From the NCBI GenBank assembly GCA_003260075.1, contig QLIY01000675.1:27022-91021 (forward strand): a stretch of DNA of 64,000 bases, given 5' to 3'. A program made the translations under genes and the position numbers. Below, in pieces: positions 46,061-58,844 of this stretch. Below the pieces are notes generated by a model. The model made no database searches, was not told the origin of the DNA, and saw nothing but the letters and a program-made list of their open reading frames with translations. Position 1 is the stretch's first letter. Every line of letters starts with the position of its first letter. Source of the stretch: Phallusia mammillata (taxonomy: Eukaryota; Chordata; Ascidiacea; Phlebobranchia; Ascidiidae).

Positions 46061-49000
46061 TGCAAAAACAAGAAAAACCTTTTAAGGGAATGCAGTATAT
46101 AAAAATTGTATACTTTAAAAGCTGAACAATTTTGCAAACCACACACAAAAATCACGTTGCAATGACAAGATGTCGCAATTGAGTACACATTGTTTTATTA
46201 AAATCAGGTACACAACATTTTTTCACGTTAATAATACTCGTAATTTGAATACGACGACCTAATAGGTTTTTATTTGCAAGCAATACTATCTATTTACGTT
46301 TGAACGCACAAATAGTATAATTACAACAACAGATCAAATTCTTGGAAAAGGTGTTGTCGGTCATATGTCAGAAACGCGCATGTGACTTACATTGGTGACG
46401 AGATATTCTTTGTTTTGACTAAACTGTACCTGCTGTACAGCACGTTAATGAAATCTCTAATTAGTTTGCTGGCTTGCATTTGTGGCAGTGTTTTCACTTT
46501 ATTTCTTTGTTTGATGTTGTTTTAATTTCTAGGGTTCTACGGGCCAAGACTAAAATTGGGCAACATTGAGGTTAAGATGAGCAAAAGTTAAACGAATTCC
46601 TAAGTTTAAATTAGCGAATAATCAGCCAAATTATCCCTAGACAAATTTTAACTCATGCAAACGTTTTTTTTTTCAAAAAACAGCAACATACAAACAAACT
46701 AGTATAGCATCTGGTGTTAAAAAGAAAACCGGACAAAAATATTTACCAGTTTTTAACAAACAAACCTGCAAAACTGCAGAGTTATCCACCATCTATTCAC
46801 ACAGCAAGCCAAAAGATTTGTATTGACTTATTATCAGTACACTGTAAGCAGTTATAGCGGATAAGATAACAGTCTTACCCAAGCATTGTGAATCACCAAC
46901 ACTACAAGCAATTAATCAAACGCTGTTGAATCACAACTTCAAACTAATACACACCCACGCAAGCTACCTAGGTATTTATACGTTGTGACGATGAATGTGC
47001 ATTGTCGTGGAATAATGAACAGTCCCCACTCCAAACAGTTGCTAGGGAATTTTTGTTGGTGTCTTTTGTTTACAACTGTACATCACAACAAGAAATGTTT
47101 TAATTTAATTTTGCTAATGAAAAGTAATGAACTTTAATCATGAAACGTTAGTCGGTAAAAAATTAGCGAAATTCTGATTCAAAAATACTTTATTGGGTCG
47201 TCCGTGAAAAATAGCGGTTAAAATGCTTTTTTTGGCAGACGAACCTTTGCTATGTAGTTTTCCGAATGACCACAAAAATGCATTAAAGGAACCTCTACAA
47301 GTTCGCTGGCGTACTTGTTGGTACTGGCTCGTATGTAGGCGCATTTAGGAAATGCAACACCTCAGTTTTACCGCGTCATTATCGATCCCAAGACCACGTA
47401 CCTTCGACTTTGACAGAGTCAAGAAAAGCAAGAAAGAGCATCGTTGCTCCTAAAGCGTAATAAAGATATTAGTGAGAGCACTGGCGCTCTGTCATTGCGT
47501 GGGAACTGAGAGCGGGCGAGAGCACTGTTGTCCTAGCAACGTTAAAACAAGTCATAAGTGGATCTGCCACTGTACCATTTTGCCAAGAGTCGTTGATGTT
47601 TTATAATAGGGTTTAATTAAGCAAATTTTTATTATTGAAAATTGGTAATCTTTGTTTTAGCGAGAAAAAATGTAACTTTTTATTTTGTTTCCGGGTAAAT
47701 AACTTTTTATTTTGTTTCCGGGTACTCAATTTTGTTAATCCCCGGACATCCGGTAATTTTTACACCGAAGTTTTAGACATATGAGTTAACTTCCGGACAT
47801 TCGTTTTTCCTCAGGCCTATTAGCGTATAGCGTTGCCTGACAAAGCCAAAAAAATCCGCTGGTAAATACCCAGGGAAATCCCCCCCGCGTAAACCACCAC
47901 TCGGTTTATATAGCTGTCTGGCAAGCTAGGTAGATAGCTGTCTTTTCGAGGCACGAATCATACCGTACTATTTATAGGCTTACGGTTTGTCTACGAATTG
48001 GAAAGTTACATTAATTTTTCCATTGGCGCGTTTGTACACACATTACGCGAGTGCAAACGGACCTAGCTTTGCCGAGGACTAGCCTCGAGCACGCACGCTC
48101 GATCTGTTAAATATTTTTTCTTTCACATTGTTTGTTTAGGAGTGATTTAAGCAAATCGGTCGAATTACACATTAACACGGTCTTATTTCAACAAATCCAG
48201 AATAAATTGTCAAAGATCGATAAGAGCCCAAGCAGCCTATTTTAGACATTATTGATGTATTATATATCACACCGATAAAAACAGTTAAAACAAAATGTTT
48301 TGTAACTTATTCTCCCTAGTCCAGACACATTGTCTTATATAAACCCTGAAAACAACTTGATTTAAATCAAGGTAAATATTGTTTTTTGTTGGTAGGGTTT
48401 TAGCTAGTCCTTTTATTCCACGACGAATCTAGTTTCAATTAACTTGTTTTTGAAAAAAAAAAAACAGTTCGCAGCCGGTAGCCTAATCGTCATTGTGCTA
48501 CAAAGAAAAGGATTTCCAAAACAATGATGCAATCTCATTTAGGTAATCGTTTGCGTGGTACAGAGATTTGTGACAGCAAGCTCCTCATACACGTTTTAAA
48601 CTATACTTGATAGCAATGCACAATAAAGGGGTTACTTCGTTAAACCACGTTCCAACGTGTAAAGTCTGATAATAATTTTGAAATATACCTTGGTTTCAAA
48701 CCCGAATAAAGTCCCTACTTTACTCATAAAAGTCGAGAGTTTGGCAAATGCCTTCGCCTGAAAAATCCATTTGGTGAACCCCAAGCGCTTTTAACATAAT
48801 ATTGAATACAACGAAAGTTGACAACTGTTAGACAGAAATTGTTTGAACCTACGAAACAAGTTTTCAATTAATTACGTCAAGTTTATTTTTAAGTCCCAAA
48901 TATTGTGAGACATCAATAAATATCTGGTGAAACTCCCTACGTTTCAGCCTTAACTTTCAGTTCCTCTTTTTTAAGCGAGTGGTTAAAGTCCACATCCTGA

Positions 49001-49355
49001 TGGCCATACATGTCGAGATAATGAACCCCGAAAACCTTTGACAGAAGGATGTATTGTAAATCAATGTTTTGAATTAGATTTAACATCGATAAATCTGAAA
49101 GGTGGTAACCTACACTTAGACCATGGCAAACAAATATTGTTATTTGTTTTGTTGCGCTTGATATATCTTAAATGATTTAAAATTCGCTCAAGGCTTTTAA
49201 AAAATTCCAAGTGTTGCAACAAGTGTATTAACAGGGTCGCAAAAGGGTTTAAAACGCCGCAGAGGAGTAGCAAATAGGTAAAAAGCCATGATGCCCTGGG
49301 TGTTGGTCACGTACGCCCATATTTAAATGGCTGATGACACTACCCTTTTAAACAG

Positions 49356-49431
49356 GTTCGGAACATTGCGACTTGCTTTCGTGGCGGATCAGTTCCGCTA
49401 AACCAGAAACCCACTTTATCGTCACAGCCTA
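49356..49431 (+). other. Possible isolated exon
   Basis: A TTTAAACAG acceptor and an AT|GTAAGT donor bound an open segment encoding NIATCFRGGSVPLNQKPTLS. No partner exon was recognised, so this may be chance. Confidence 0.2.
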
Positions 49432-50054
49432 TGTAAGTAGGTTGCATTTTGGTTTCGTTGAAGTTGTCACAATCATTTCAAGGGGCAAACAAATGTTTTA
49501 ATTAGTGTCGGTTGTGTATCGGTTCCGTAAAGCTATTGTAGCAAATAATGTAACCAATAACGGAGAAACGTCTCAAATTAAGTCGTACGTTGTTTCGTCA
49601 TGTAATGAAAAAACGTATGTCACTGTGCAATTTAATCTTTGTTTTGAGTTTGTGAATGTTCGAAGTGCTTGTGATCTTACCGGTGTTATTGTCTTGCTTG
49701 GTGCAGAATGTTGCAACTTGTTTCAAGTATTGTGGAACTTTGTGGACTGAGATCGATCTTGTGCGAAGTGCACAAAAGACCTCGAGAATTTGACACGTCA
49801 CACATACTCTTCCATATAAGGTTGAACTTCGGATTGTTTGTGTTGTGTTCGGAACGCCCACCTAGATCAGATTTCTTGACGTCAGCCTCGTCATAGCGAC
49901 CAGTGTTTAGGCTTGCGCCGGAGTTTTTGTTTCGTTTCGGTTGTCTCCGTTTCAGCGTCGAACCTTTGCAACCGTTGCTGGATATAATTCTGGTTCCGCT
50001 TTTTTTGGGCGACAGTGCCGTCAGTGAAATTGCTTGAGCATCGAAACGGCAGAA

Positions 50055-50175
50055 TCAATTGTTTGTGCATTAAATGGCCAAATAATTGTTTGTGCATCAA
50101 ATAGGCCAAACAAGTTTTTTGTGCATCGAATAGGCCAAATAAATTGTTTGTGCATCAAAAAGGCAAAATAAATGC
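50055..50175 (+). repeat. 30-bp minisatellite, about four units
   Basis: AATTGTTTGTGCATCAAATA followed by GGCCAAATA is repeated about four times with small changes. Confidence 0.85.
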
Positions 50176-51019
50176 ATCACATTATTGCGGCTGGGTAAAA
50201 TAATGTTTATGGCCTGAAAGGCCCCAGGAATGTCTTTTCGACCCACCAAAGACAGTCAGTAAGATGCGCGTTGGGCAATGGGTTTGGGCAAAGGGCAAAC
50301 AATAAAAACACATTACTGTACACTTTAAAAGGCATATCAATGTACCGAAAGAATACTCAATCAAGTATAATGTAAATGGTGTCTACCACTGGGATGTAAA
50401 ATTAGATTAAAATGTTTCGTGACTTGGGTTGTTATTTTTTTAACGGAATGAAATTCTATAACCTAGATGTAGGTAACAACTACAATATCAAGGTAATTGT
50501 TCTGTTGAATGAACTTTGACGTTATTGGTGACTTAGTATGAGATAAACCGGTATTTGCGATTTTGTAGTATGTTTGTAGTTATTACAAGTAGGGCACTTT
50601 TGCAACGAGAAGCTTTTTAGCACGTTACATACTACATAACTTTGTTTGCCAAGAATAAGTTGTAAGACCTGAAACGAATGATCAAAAATGGGCAACAATT
50701 GAATTAGCACCGATTTTTTGCTTTTGGCAAAACTATTTTAAAATTAGGGTCCAAATATACCAGTTTAGCACAGACATAATGCAGATGATAAAACGTCCCA
50801 GCGCCTAAAATATATGGCACCACGGAAAATGTTTGGTTAAATAAATGGCGTTTTGCTAAAACAAAAAGTTGTTTGCGAAATATTAATCATCAAATTTGCA
50901 CTAAAATTGAAATAAAGTTCTACTATTATATGGAGTTCAGGATCACATTAGAAATAACTAACAAACAAAACAGAATTAGAGTTGCCAAAAAACGTCAGGT
51001 AGTGCGTTTTAGGAACTTT

Positions 51020-51020
<1 letters not shown>

Positions 51021-51091
<71 letters not shown>
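51021..51091. other. C71 gap placeholder
   Basis: A 71-C run. It is the last C-oriented placeholder in the window; later ones are G runs. Confidence 0.75.
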
Positions 51092-51179
51092 ACACACTAC
51101 CCGAACATTTTTTGACAATTCTAATTAGAAAATATTATCAATATTAACAGTAAAAACACACACAACATTAGGAATTATT

Positions 51180-51371
51180 TCATATAAATGCCCTTGGCCC
51201 GAAACCCGGATCGTCCCAGTCTAAAGCCCGGCGCCTTCCATGGGCTTCCGATACCGATATTTCATTACCAACCGGGGGATTGCAAACTTTTCTAATCCTT
51301 TTCTCATCCCCGATGTCAACTTCTGATACACTGACTTGTACCGGAGCTGGGCATATGTCGGAAGGCGGCAA
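51180..51371 (-). CDS. Small gene 3 exon 2 (unknown family), 63 aa
   Basis: This is a diverged member of the small-gene family. After a TTTCTACAG acceptor the phase-0 exon encodes LPPSDICPAPVQVSVSEVDI, then EKRIRKVCNPPVGNEISVSE, ending GPRAFI and TGA. Shared features with genes 2, 4 and 5 are EVDIG, RKV..PP, EISV and the terminal AF-hydrophobic residue. FNR is replaced by HGRRR. GC content is higher than in the surroundings. A start exon was not identified; the locus may be partial. Two diverged copies of about 120 bp lie just upstream (51430-51680). Confidence 0.5.
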   Translation of the reverse strand: MPPSDICPAPVQVSVSEVDIGDEKRIRKVCNPPVGNEISVSEAHGRRRALDWDDPGFGPRAFI

Positions 51372-51429
51372 CTGTAGAAAGATACAGTTTATTTTCCAAA
51401 CAAAACTGTATTTCTTTATTAAAATAGTT

Positions 51430-51680
51430 TCGTTGTTGGCACCCTTTAAAATCAACAACTAGTTCTTATAACTTCTAGATTTTCGCAAAATTGAAATTAC
51501 TTCCATACCAAATGATTTAGCGTCCTTGCGAACCTTATAATATTAACCATTTTCGTTGTTTGCAACCTTTAAAATCAACAACTATTTCTTAGACTGAAAG
51601 ATTTTCGCAAAATTGCAATTGCTCCCTTACCTGATAATTCCGCGTCCTTGCAGCCCTTATAATAGTGAGTGGTTTGTAAC
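51430..51680. repeat. Diverged tandem duplication, about 120 bp x 2
   Basis: Both copies share GTTGTT.GCA.CCTTTAAAA, ATTTTCGCAAAATTG and GCGTCCTTGC; the second begins near 51556. Function unknown. Confidence 0.65.
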
Positions 51681-52808
51681 CCCTGAATTGAATTAGTATA
51701 AACAGATCAATAAGTTAATTACTCTTAGCTGGACGTCCATGTGTATTTGTGGTGGGCTTTCTCTGGTACTTTTGGCAGCTTGTTTCCGTTTTTGATCGTT
51801 GGGCGTGTTATCTATACCGACGGAAAACTGATACAACGATGGTAATTTCGGTCATGGAATGCTCTTCGGTTTTCAAAATGATCTTCTTCGAAAGCATAGG
51901 TATTATGCCTGTCATGGCCGTCCTAATTGGACATCATCAAACAACTATTCTTGTTGAAGTATAATAAGCCGGGTTCAGAACAGATTTGAGCAATGCAATA
52001 TTAATATCACTTTATTACAACTTCATATGAAACAACAGGTATACTTGTTATTTAAAAAACACTCTTAAAACTGTAGTTTACCAACATAACTCGCGGTGAA
52101 ATTTGAACACAAGTGTTTAATTTATGACATGACAAATGGCAAGAATTTGTCTGCATAACTCGTGAAAATACGAATTTACATTACTGACCGAAAAATGATA
52201 ACCCACTGCATGGATCAAATATTCTGATGATACCCACTGCATGGAAGTACTGCGCGGCATTTCGTTTACCATACACTGAAGATTATGAAACCAATTCTGT
52301 ACTCAAATACGAGTGCCTAGTTGGGCAAATACAGTACAACTAAGGATTTGACCGTCTACTCAACATGGTCTGAAATCATACATGCCAAATTTAAAAGTTC
52401 TTTTAAGAGAACAACCTTACAGATGTGGTATCGAATTGCCGCTTAAACTTTTTATCGACTCGTATTGACTCGGTGGTCGTGAACTTCAGACTGTGCTGAT
52501 AGACAAACACAGTGGTATACTTGCATTTGACGAAAACACCAAGTTACGGTGTTATCATTGCATAAATTGTGTAAAAACAGCCGCATAATAATGTTAACCA
52601 CAGTTAAAATGCAGCTTTAGCTTTGTTTTAAACGTATTCGCCAGACGATGGTAACCTTACAAACGTCTTCTGGTTTCATTCCGTTCCCATTATAACTTCA
52701 GCGTTCCGTTCCCATTATAACTTCCCATTATAACTTTAACTTTTGTATTTGCTTGTAAAACGCTGGTTTATTTGACAAATTAAAGACACAGCTCAACCAC
52801 ATTTTAAT

Positions 52809-52944
52809 TCACAGGCGTTTTCTCCATTCCGCAACCGAGCTTCGTTTTGTCTGGCGTTTGACCTTGCAACGTGCGGCGCGTATTTCAAGGTCACGCCACA
52901 TCCAAATTGTGGTTTTCTTAACGAGAGGTTTGGTGCGAAAAGCG
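52809..52944 (-). other. Possible terminal exon, basic C-terminus
   Basis: Behind a CATTGTCAG acceptor an open frame encodes KPLVKKTTIWMWRDLEIRAA and a Lys/Arg-rich end VAEWRKRL plus TGA. A second frame is also open. GC is higher than around it. No homology recognised. Confidence 0.25.
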
Positions 52945-53754
52945 AACTTCTCTGACAATGTTTTGATGATGTCACATATCAAAACAACAAGGACATAAAT
53001 ATGACGTCTTTGCTCTGATAAGAATAAAATGCACAACATTACACAACTTAAAAATTGCTTGTCATAAGCTTGATCACTCAACAATTGCAACGACTAACAT
53101 ATGTTTGCAAATAAAACCACCAAAAATTGTGACATGTACACTTTTTACACTGAGAATTATTCTTCAGTTTTACAACAATTGCGTGATGGATTCAGGAAAC
53201 ACTTTCTAGCCTGCTTTATCCCAGAAAGACTGCTTGCATCCAAAACCACATAACTACAATAAAATCTGTCTGATTGTTGTGCACAGTTATAGGCTAAAAA
53301 CTCATCCACATTTATACTGTTTGTTGTGGACCCTGAGGCAACCCACCAGCAAGTTTTAAGACCTTTTGTTCTGCCAAGCAACTTGCGTTGTCAACTATGT
53401 AACGTTTCGAAAACTGACTGCTGTATTTTGTGAACCAAACAGCAACCGGTCTTTGTTGACTACATCAGCTGATACGCTGCGCTGCGTCGAAAAAAAGGTC
53501 CAGACAGGAACCAAAACCTGAGTTTCGATTGGTGTGTACCGTGTGTTAGCAATGGCTCCGCAGCGTCATTTAGGGGAAAGTTGAATTTTCTTGTTTGTGT
53601 GTAAAATGTTCTAAAGTAGTGGAAATAATTTTTGTTCCTTCAAGGCTTTTTGCAGAAACAAATAACGACGTAAGCCTAGTCGATTTTCTCACTGGTTTCT
53701 CAATCAATCGCAACAGTAGTTCATACATGCAACTCTAATGTATCTGATATGCAC

Positions 53755-53905
53755 TATAAAACCATCTCACGAAATTTTATGAGATCAGTAACCCGGTTAG
53801 CATTACTGGTTACTGTCAATGGACTTTTTCTAACAGAACCGGCGGAAAAATATGATTTTTGTGATAGAACCGGCTGACAAAAATTTGAATTCCACTACTG
53901 CTTAT
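53755..53905. mobile_element. Degraded hAT element
   Basis: It shares CTCACGAAATTTTATGAGAT, GGTTAGCATTACTGG, CTGTCAATGGACTTTTT and a CCACTACTG end with 4074-4359 and 20967-21137. The left terminus is lost and no target-site duplication was found. Confidence 0.7.
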
Positions 53906-56900
53906 ATGGGTATCAATATTTTAAATTCGACCAAATTGTCGGTTAAGTATTCGTCGATTATTGATTTTACGAAAAATAGTAAATAATTGTGTGATCCTGG
54001 CCAACTTTTGAGATAAATGTGCTTGTGGTGCATGGTAAAACTGTTTATTGGCAAGTTAAACAGTCTGCTCAAAAATGTTTTATTCAAAAGGCCCTCTCTC
54101 CTTACTATGGGTTGCGGTCTGTTTGCACTTTTGTCATGCGTATTTGAAGGTTACCCTCAAACTTGACTGGGGCTTTTCAGAACGATTTGTTTTTACGCCA
54201 AACGCGAAAATTGTCTAACCCAGNTTATCCTTTACGCATCTGGTTTCACTCAGTACTTCATATCATTCAACATTAATGACTGTCATATCAACCATGATAC
54301 ATAACTTGTTGAATTTGACAGAAGAAACAAAATTCACAACCTTTCTCATGTTAACTGGCGTTTTTGCGAAAATGCTAGCCAGTAAACACCATTTACCACC
54401 AAAACTTATTCACAAAGTGGCCTGATACACCTTCCCCCTGCTTTGATGCTTTGTACCCGGTTTAAGAATTGATTTTATGACTATTGTAGTATGTTTTTGT
54501 TTCGGAAATATGTTCTAGTCGGCATCAATCCAAGTTGTATGCTTACTGTAGTAAAACTGTAACTGTAGTGCCGGTCCAACTACAATATTACCTTTTTGCC
54601 TGCTTTGCACACTTTCTGGCTAAAAATCTATCTCAGTTTGTTTTTTTCTTTAAGGGCCAGATACAGCCTACAAGCTTGGACATACTTTTGCTTTAGTAAG
54701 ACCTTAATACTTTTGATCTAGTAAACCTCTGCCGTTGTCTGGTAGGCTAGCGTCCACCAACAATGCTGTATTTTCCCAATTGAACTTTTTTGTTCATTGG
54801 CGAAGTTGACTCGTGACCCGAACTGAGCCGAAAATTTTGTTTCGTTATCTGCGTTGTGTGGCTCTGCTGCGCTGTTTAGCGGTATGTTTTTCGTTAAATA
54901 TTACTCACTGTGAGTGTGAGTGTAATTAGGCTGATTATTAGTGGCAACTGGTTGTGTTTGTTGCTATAGGAGACTATATGTTTTGTTTAGCGGCAGAGAT
55001 ACGCAGTTTGCTTTCTCATGTTTGTTTTTTTAATGTTAATGGAAATTGTTTTAGGCTGGCTGAAATTTTATAATAGGTATGATTTCAACGCGTCAAGAAA
55101 AAAGTTTAGTCATTAACCTAAAAGTTGAAAGAATTCGTGACTCAAACAAACAAAATTGAAGCGCCCGTTACACACGTTGTACCACATAGCCTTGTGATGG
55201 ATTTGTTTTTATGATTAAACAACCACAAAATGGAATCCATCCGAAAGCATGGTTTTGTCCAACTTTCTTGAACAATAAATGCCCATATACGGGTTCATAA
55301 GTTTAATGAGAAAAAAACGGCCCAAATACACATAAAAAGCAACATGCTTTATTAATTAAATCGTTTGATTTACAAAGCATGTCACTTTAAAGTCTATTTT
55401 GGCCGTTATTTTCGTCTTTAAACAAATACCCACTTGTGCATCTTTTTCTTTTTAATGGTTGACAATTCAAGATGTGAAAAGTGACACTAGTTTTTTCCTC
55501 AGCCACGGATTTCCCTTCTCATGATTAAGTAAGCTTCCAACACCAGCCCCAAATGTACACACCGAATTTATGCGATTGTAAAGGGAGATCAACTTACAGT
55601 TTTTATGACGAAGTAAATGTAAATACGGATCAAATAGCACGATTTCATTGGGCGTGTTAGTGGCGAGAAAGACAAAAAGAACGTTATTTTAAAGACAAAT
55701 ATTGTGAAACAACTAACGTGACTATATAAACGGATTAGGTGGTTTACCGATTATGTTGTTTTTAGAAACATTGAAGTTAATTGTTTTGTTACAAATATGT
55801 TTTTTACTGCCTAACGCAACACTAAATTATTAAGTCATTATGACTCGTTTTTTCGAAAACTTTTTACTTTAGAAATACTTCACTTGACATGGATTTCTGC
55901 CTCACAGACTAGACGAGTTTTTTCGAAGCGCATCGTTACGCGTGTACTAGATGTTTTTGCTTAAAAACCTTCCACAAACTTACAGTAGTACACCGACCTA
56001 ATTATTTGAGAGTTTAGTTTTATTCAAGCTTTGTCCACTGCCTTTAAGAGCGTAAAAACATGCGTTTTTCAGATTAGTCGCTAGTCAAACGACAGAAAAA
56101 CAAAACATATCGAAATAATAAAAAAAAACACTCTCACTAAATTGAACTGCAATCACCAAAACGCGACTTAAAGACTTGGACAGCGTACCTAAGCTTTCAA
56201 AATAGTTTTTTTGAATTGCAAAAAAACGTGAAATTGCAAAAAGGAAAAAAAAACTAAGTAAATTGCTTTTTGACGAACCTCAGGAACTTCCTAACACAAA
56301 GCTGCACTTTTATGAACGACAGTTTAAAGAAAAATAAACAGACTATCGTTACTATGGCAACTCCAAGCTACTATTTAATCTGGTAATATCCACACAAAAA
56401 CGAAAAATATCGACAACCTTTATTACATGGGTCACAAGATGATGCTAAAGAGTTTATAAAAAACAAACACATGCAGTGCTTTGCACACAAACATTATCAA
56501 AATCGTACAAAAATTGGAACAACAACAGGTTACTTATTTCGCCTTTGATTATTTTTGTATAAAGTCACAGTGCAACAAAAATAACAAAAGCATCAATACA
56601 CCGACGTAAGACACAGTTTGCAAATAACACTCGCGTTTCTACAAAACGTCTGTCACAAAGTCACTACCAACACACTTACTGATATTTACAGGGCGTTATA
56701 GGCAAGTTCAGAATGCATTTTTACAATTTCGCAACAAGATTATGCCATGGTTTTAGCCCTTGTGATGGCTTAAATGTACATAGAAAATGTTAACAGGCGT
56801 TTATCCCCACAAATTATTAGTTGTAACAAAAAGAGCCGCAAAACAGCCATAACGCATTTTAAGGCGATGCATTTTTTGTCTTTTAACCCCAAATGTGCAC

Positions 56901-57097
56901 CGGCCACCAAGCTGCTATAAGTTTTATCATTAACACAGTAATTGCACACACGAGGATCTTGATTTGTCCTTTGTCTAAACTCTAAAGTATGACAAATTCA
57001 CTCACAGTAGACGGTTACTGTATATCAATTAAAATTTTGAAATAATGTGCCGTTAAGCGTAAAGGTGAATGGATGTTGGTGAAAACCTAGGAAAACT

Positions 57098-57149
57098 AGC
57101 TGCAGACAGTGCACATTGTTTTAACCAATATAGTTACATGAGCGTGGCT
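57098..57149 (-). ncRNA. Decayed hammerhead ribozyme copy
   Basis: It is exactly 52 nt and aligns end to end with the hammerheads at 16840 and 17573. The stem III block and UC-UGCAGCU end are preserved (AUGUGCACUGUC, one change). The core is broken: CUGAUGA reads CUCAUGU and GAAA reads AAAA, and the 5' strand of stem I no longer pairs. More of the arm follows to about 57200 (ACGGCACTCCAGT). Confidence 0.75.
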
Positions 57150-57394
57150 GGTGGCAAGACATTGGTCGTAGAGTGGTATAGCAAGGCTACGGCACTCCAG
57201 TCTGTAGCTAACTTGTCATTATGCCGGCACATCGCTTTAAAGACTAGAACTATGAAATAAAATCGCATTGAACTGTTTAGGCAGGCTATTAAAAAGGCCA
57301 CTAATATTAAAAAAGGTTAAGACTAGTAAAAGAATAGACCTAGAACGCAATATATTGCACAAGCATAAACAGAAACGTCTAAACAAGAAATATT

Positions 57395-58844
57395 TTATGT
57401 AAAAACCCTTCCATTCTCTCTGTATATTGCAGTTCGTTGTCTGTTGAAATGTGCCACCGAAATTTCGACAAGAAAAGGTCGTTGAAAAACTTTCCTGATC
57501 ATTTTTTTCATCGCCACATCAGTTTCTGTGCTCATGTCTCCCTCAGGATGAGCAATTACTCCCTCCATATCATCTTCGGGATGCATTGTATTGGAAAGTT
57601 GCTGAAGCTAAAATATACACAAATTTGGGTTATGAAGAGTTTTATGCAATTTTTAAGTCCAAAATCTACAAGCGCAAACTTTTCCTCTGCAAAAACACTG
57701 TCAAACTGCCTTGGTCTTACTTGCGATGTAATGCCAGAATTTTTGCTGCCATGCATAATTGCAAATTTGTAAAGCTCTTCTGGCAAGTATTATTTATTCC
57801 GCCGTTTCGACGTTCTATGCAGGTCGTCTTTATCAGGGTAAATAACACTGAATGCGCGTAGTACAGTGCACGATACACAAAGAAAAAAGAGAAGTAAACG
57901 CAAGCATGCTTTCTTTTTTCCTTTGTTTATGGTGCACTGTATACTAATCGCATTCAGTGTTATTTTGTCAAAATCGTCTAATGACAATTGCAGATGTGCA
58001 GCGAATAAGCAATAATTTGCTGACAAAAATGTTGGTGAGTCGTGTTGCCAGGTTGCGCTTTTGTCGCCGAATTGGGCTACTTTTGACATCGAGTTGCGGG
58101 CTTTTTTCATGAGTTGCGGGTTGCGCCTTTTTGGGCGGGTTGACGAAACTGTACAGAGCGTCGGATATTTAGCATCCAGCTGAGCAAAAGAATGACCTCA
58201 GTCCACGNAATTTTGACAAAAGAACTAATGAAACTGCCCAGAGCGTCGGAGATTTAACATCCAGCTGAGCAAAAGAATGCTTTCAGCCCACGCAATGCAA
58301 CGTTCATTTTTTAATCAAAGAAACTTAATAAACGGCTTTGTTGCCACGTAATAAGAATTACCTCTTGGCAAAAATCATTGTTTCAAAGGTCACCTTTCTT
58401 TGTTATTAATGCGAACATGTTTGTTTTAAAGTGGAGATACGTAATTAAAAAAAAAGCTTGGAAAAGGGGTAACTAGAGTGTGTTCCATACAGTGTTTCTA
58501 AACAGCCCAAAATTAATTTTAAAATGCACAAAAATTAAATCTGAATCGTTGAAACCTGAATAATTGTCACACAAACAGGCGAAAGCAGTGAAAATCAATT
58601 GTATTTCAGGTGTTTGCAAAATTGGGCTCGTTTTGGGCTACTTTTGACGGGTAAAGTTGCGCTTTTCCAATATTTGAGCTGGCAACTTGACTTCAAATTA
58701 AAAAATAAAACAATTTACTGCCAAACGATGTAAATAACAACGAACATTAAAATATTTGCACCACTGCAACTAGCAACTGGTCTATATTAATTTAGAAATA
58801 CTTACAGCAGCATATTGGTCCATAAGATGGTCAGATTCCGACAT
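57395..58844 (-). CDS. Small two-exon gene 2 of unknown family, 83 aa
   Basis: I do not recognise this protein. Exon 1 (58844-58806) encodes MSESDHLMDQYAA with a GTAAGT donor. Exon 2 (57607-57395, phase 0) encodes 70 residues: LQQLSNTMHPEDDMEG, HPEGDMSTETDVAMKKMI, RKVFQRPFLVEISVAHFNR and the C-terminus ENGRVFT, then TAA. The N-terminal half is acidic and the middle basic; there is no signal peptide or membrane segment. RKVFQ.P, VEISV and FNR are shared with genes 3-5, while exon 1 differs. With gene 1 it forms a tandem duplication of about 3.1-3.2 kb that includes upstream and downstream flanks. This is the best-preserved member. Confidence 0.68.
57715..57840. repeat. Copy of the GCTGCCAGGCAT family with hammerhead-like core
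   Basis: It contains TTGCTGCCATGCATAATTGC, AAAGCTCTTCTGGCA and, on the - strand (57836-57804), CTGATAA-A-GACG...CGTC-GAAAC, a hammerhead-like core with stem II and a G8-to-A change. It overlaps the intron of small gene 2. Confidence 0.5.
58208..58208. other. Single-N join with duplicated flanks
   Basis: CAGAGCGTCGGA(T/G)ATTTA and CATCCAGCTGAGCAAAAGAA occur on both sides (about 58155-58200 and 58235-58290), like the C10 joins. Confidence 0.7.

Larger units (their letters stand above)
46430..51179. other. Region without recognised genes
   Basis: No convincing coding gene. It contains a 24-bp direct repeat (TTTTATTTTGTTTCCGGGTA, near 47680-47725), a 30-bp minisatellite (50055-50175), a possible isolated + strand exon (49356-49431) and a C71 placeholder at 51021-51091. 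Confidence 0.5.
51372..57394. other. Long region between small genes 3 and 2
   Basis: No recognised gene. It contains a hAT relative (53755-53905), an inverted AACGTTTGAATAATAAAGC-family copy near 55265-55345, a single N at 54224 and one open terminal-exon candidate at 52925-52809. From 56.4 kb it becomes homologous to 59.5 kb onwards (tandem unit). Confidence 0.5.

Noticed and set aside
49505..49896. Overlapping open frames of 62-87 codons on both strands
   Set aside because: No codon bias, domain or splice context could be recognised; retained only as non-coding region.
57069..57260. Open frame of 63 codons
   Set aside because: It overlaps the decayed hammerhead arm; there are no splice sites or homology, so it is a chance frame.
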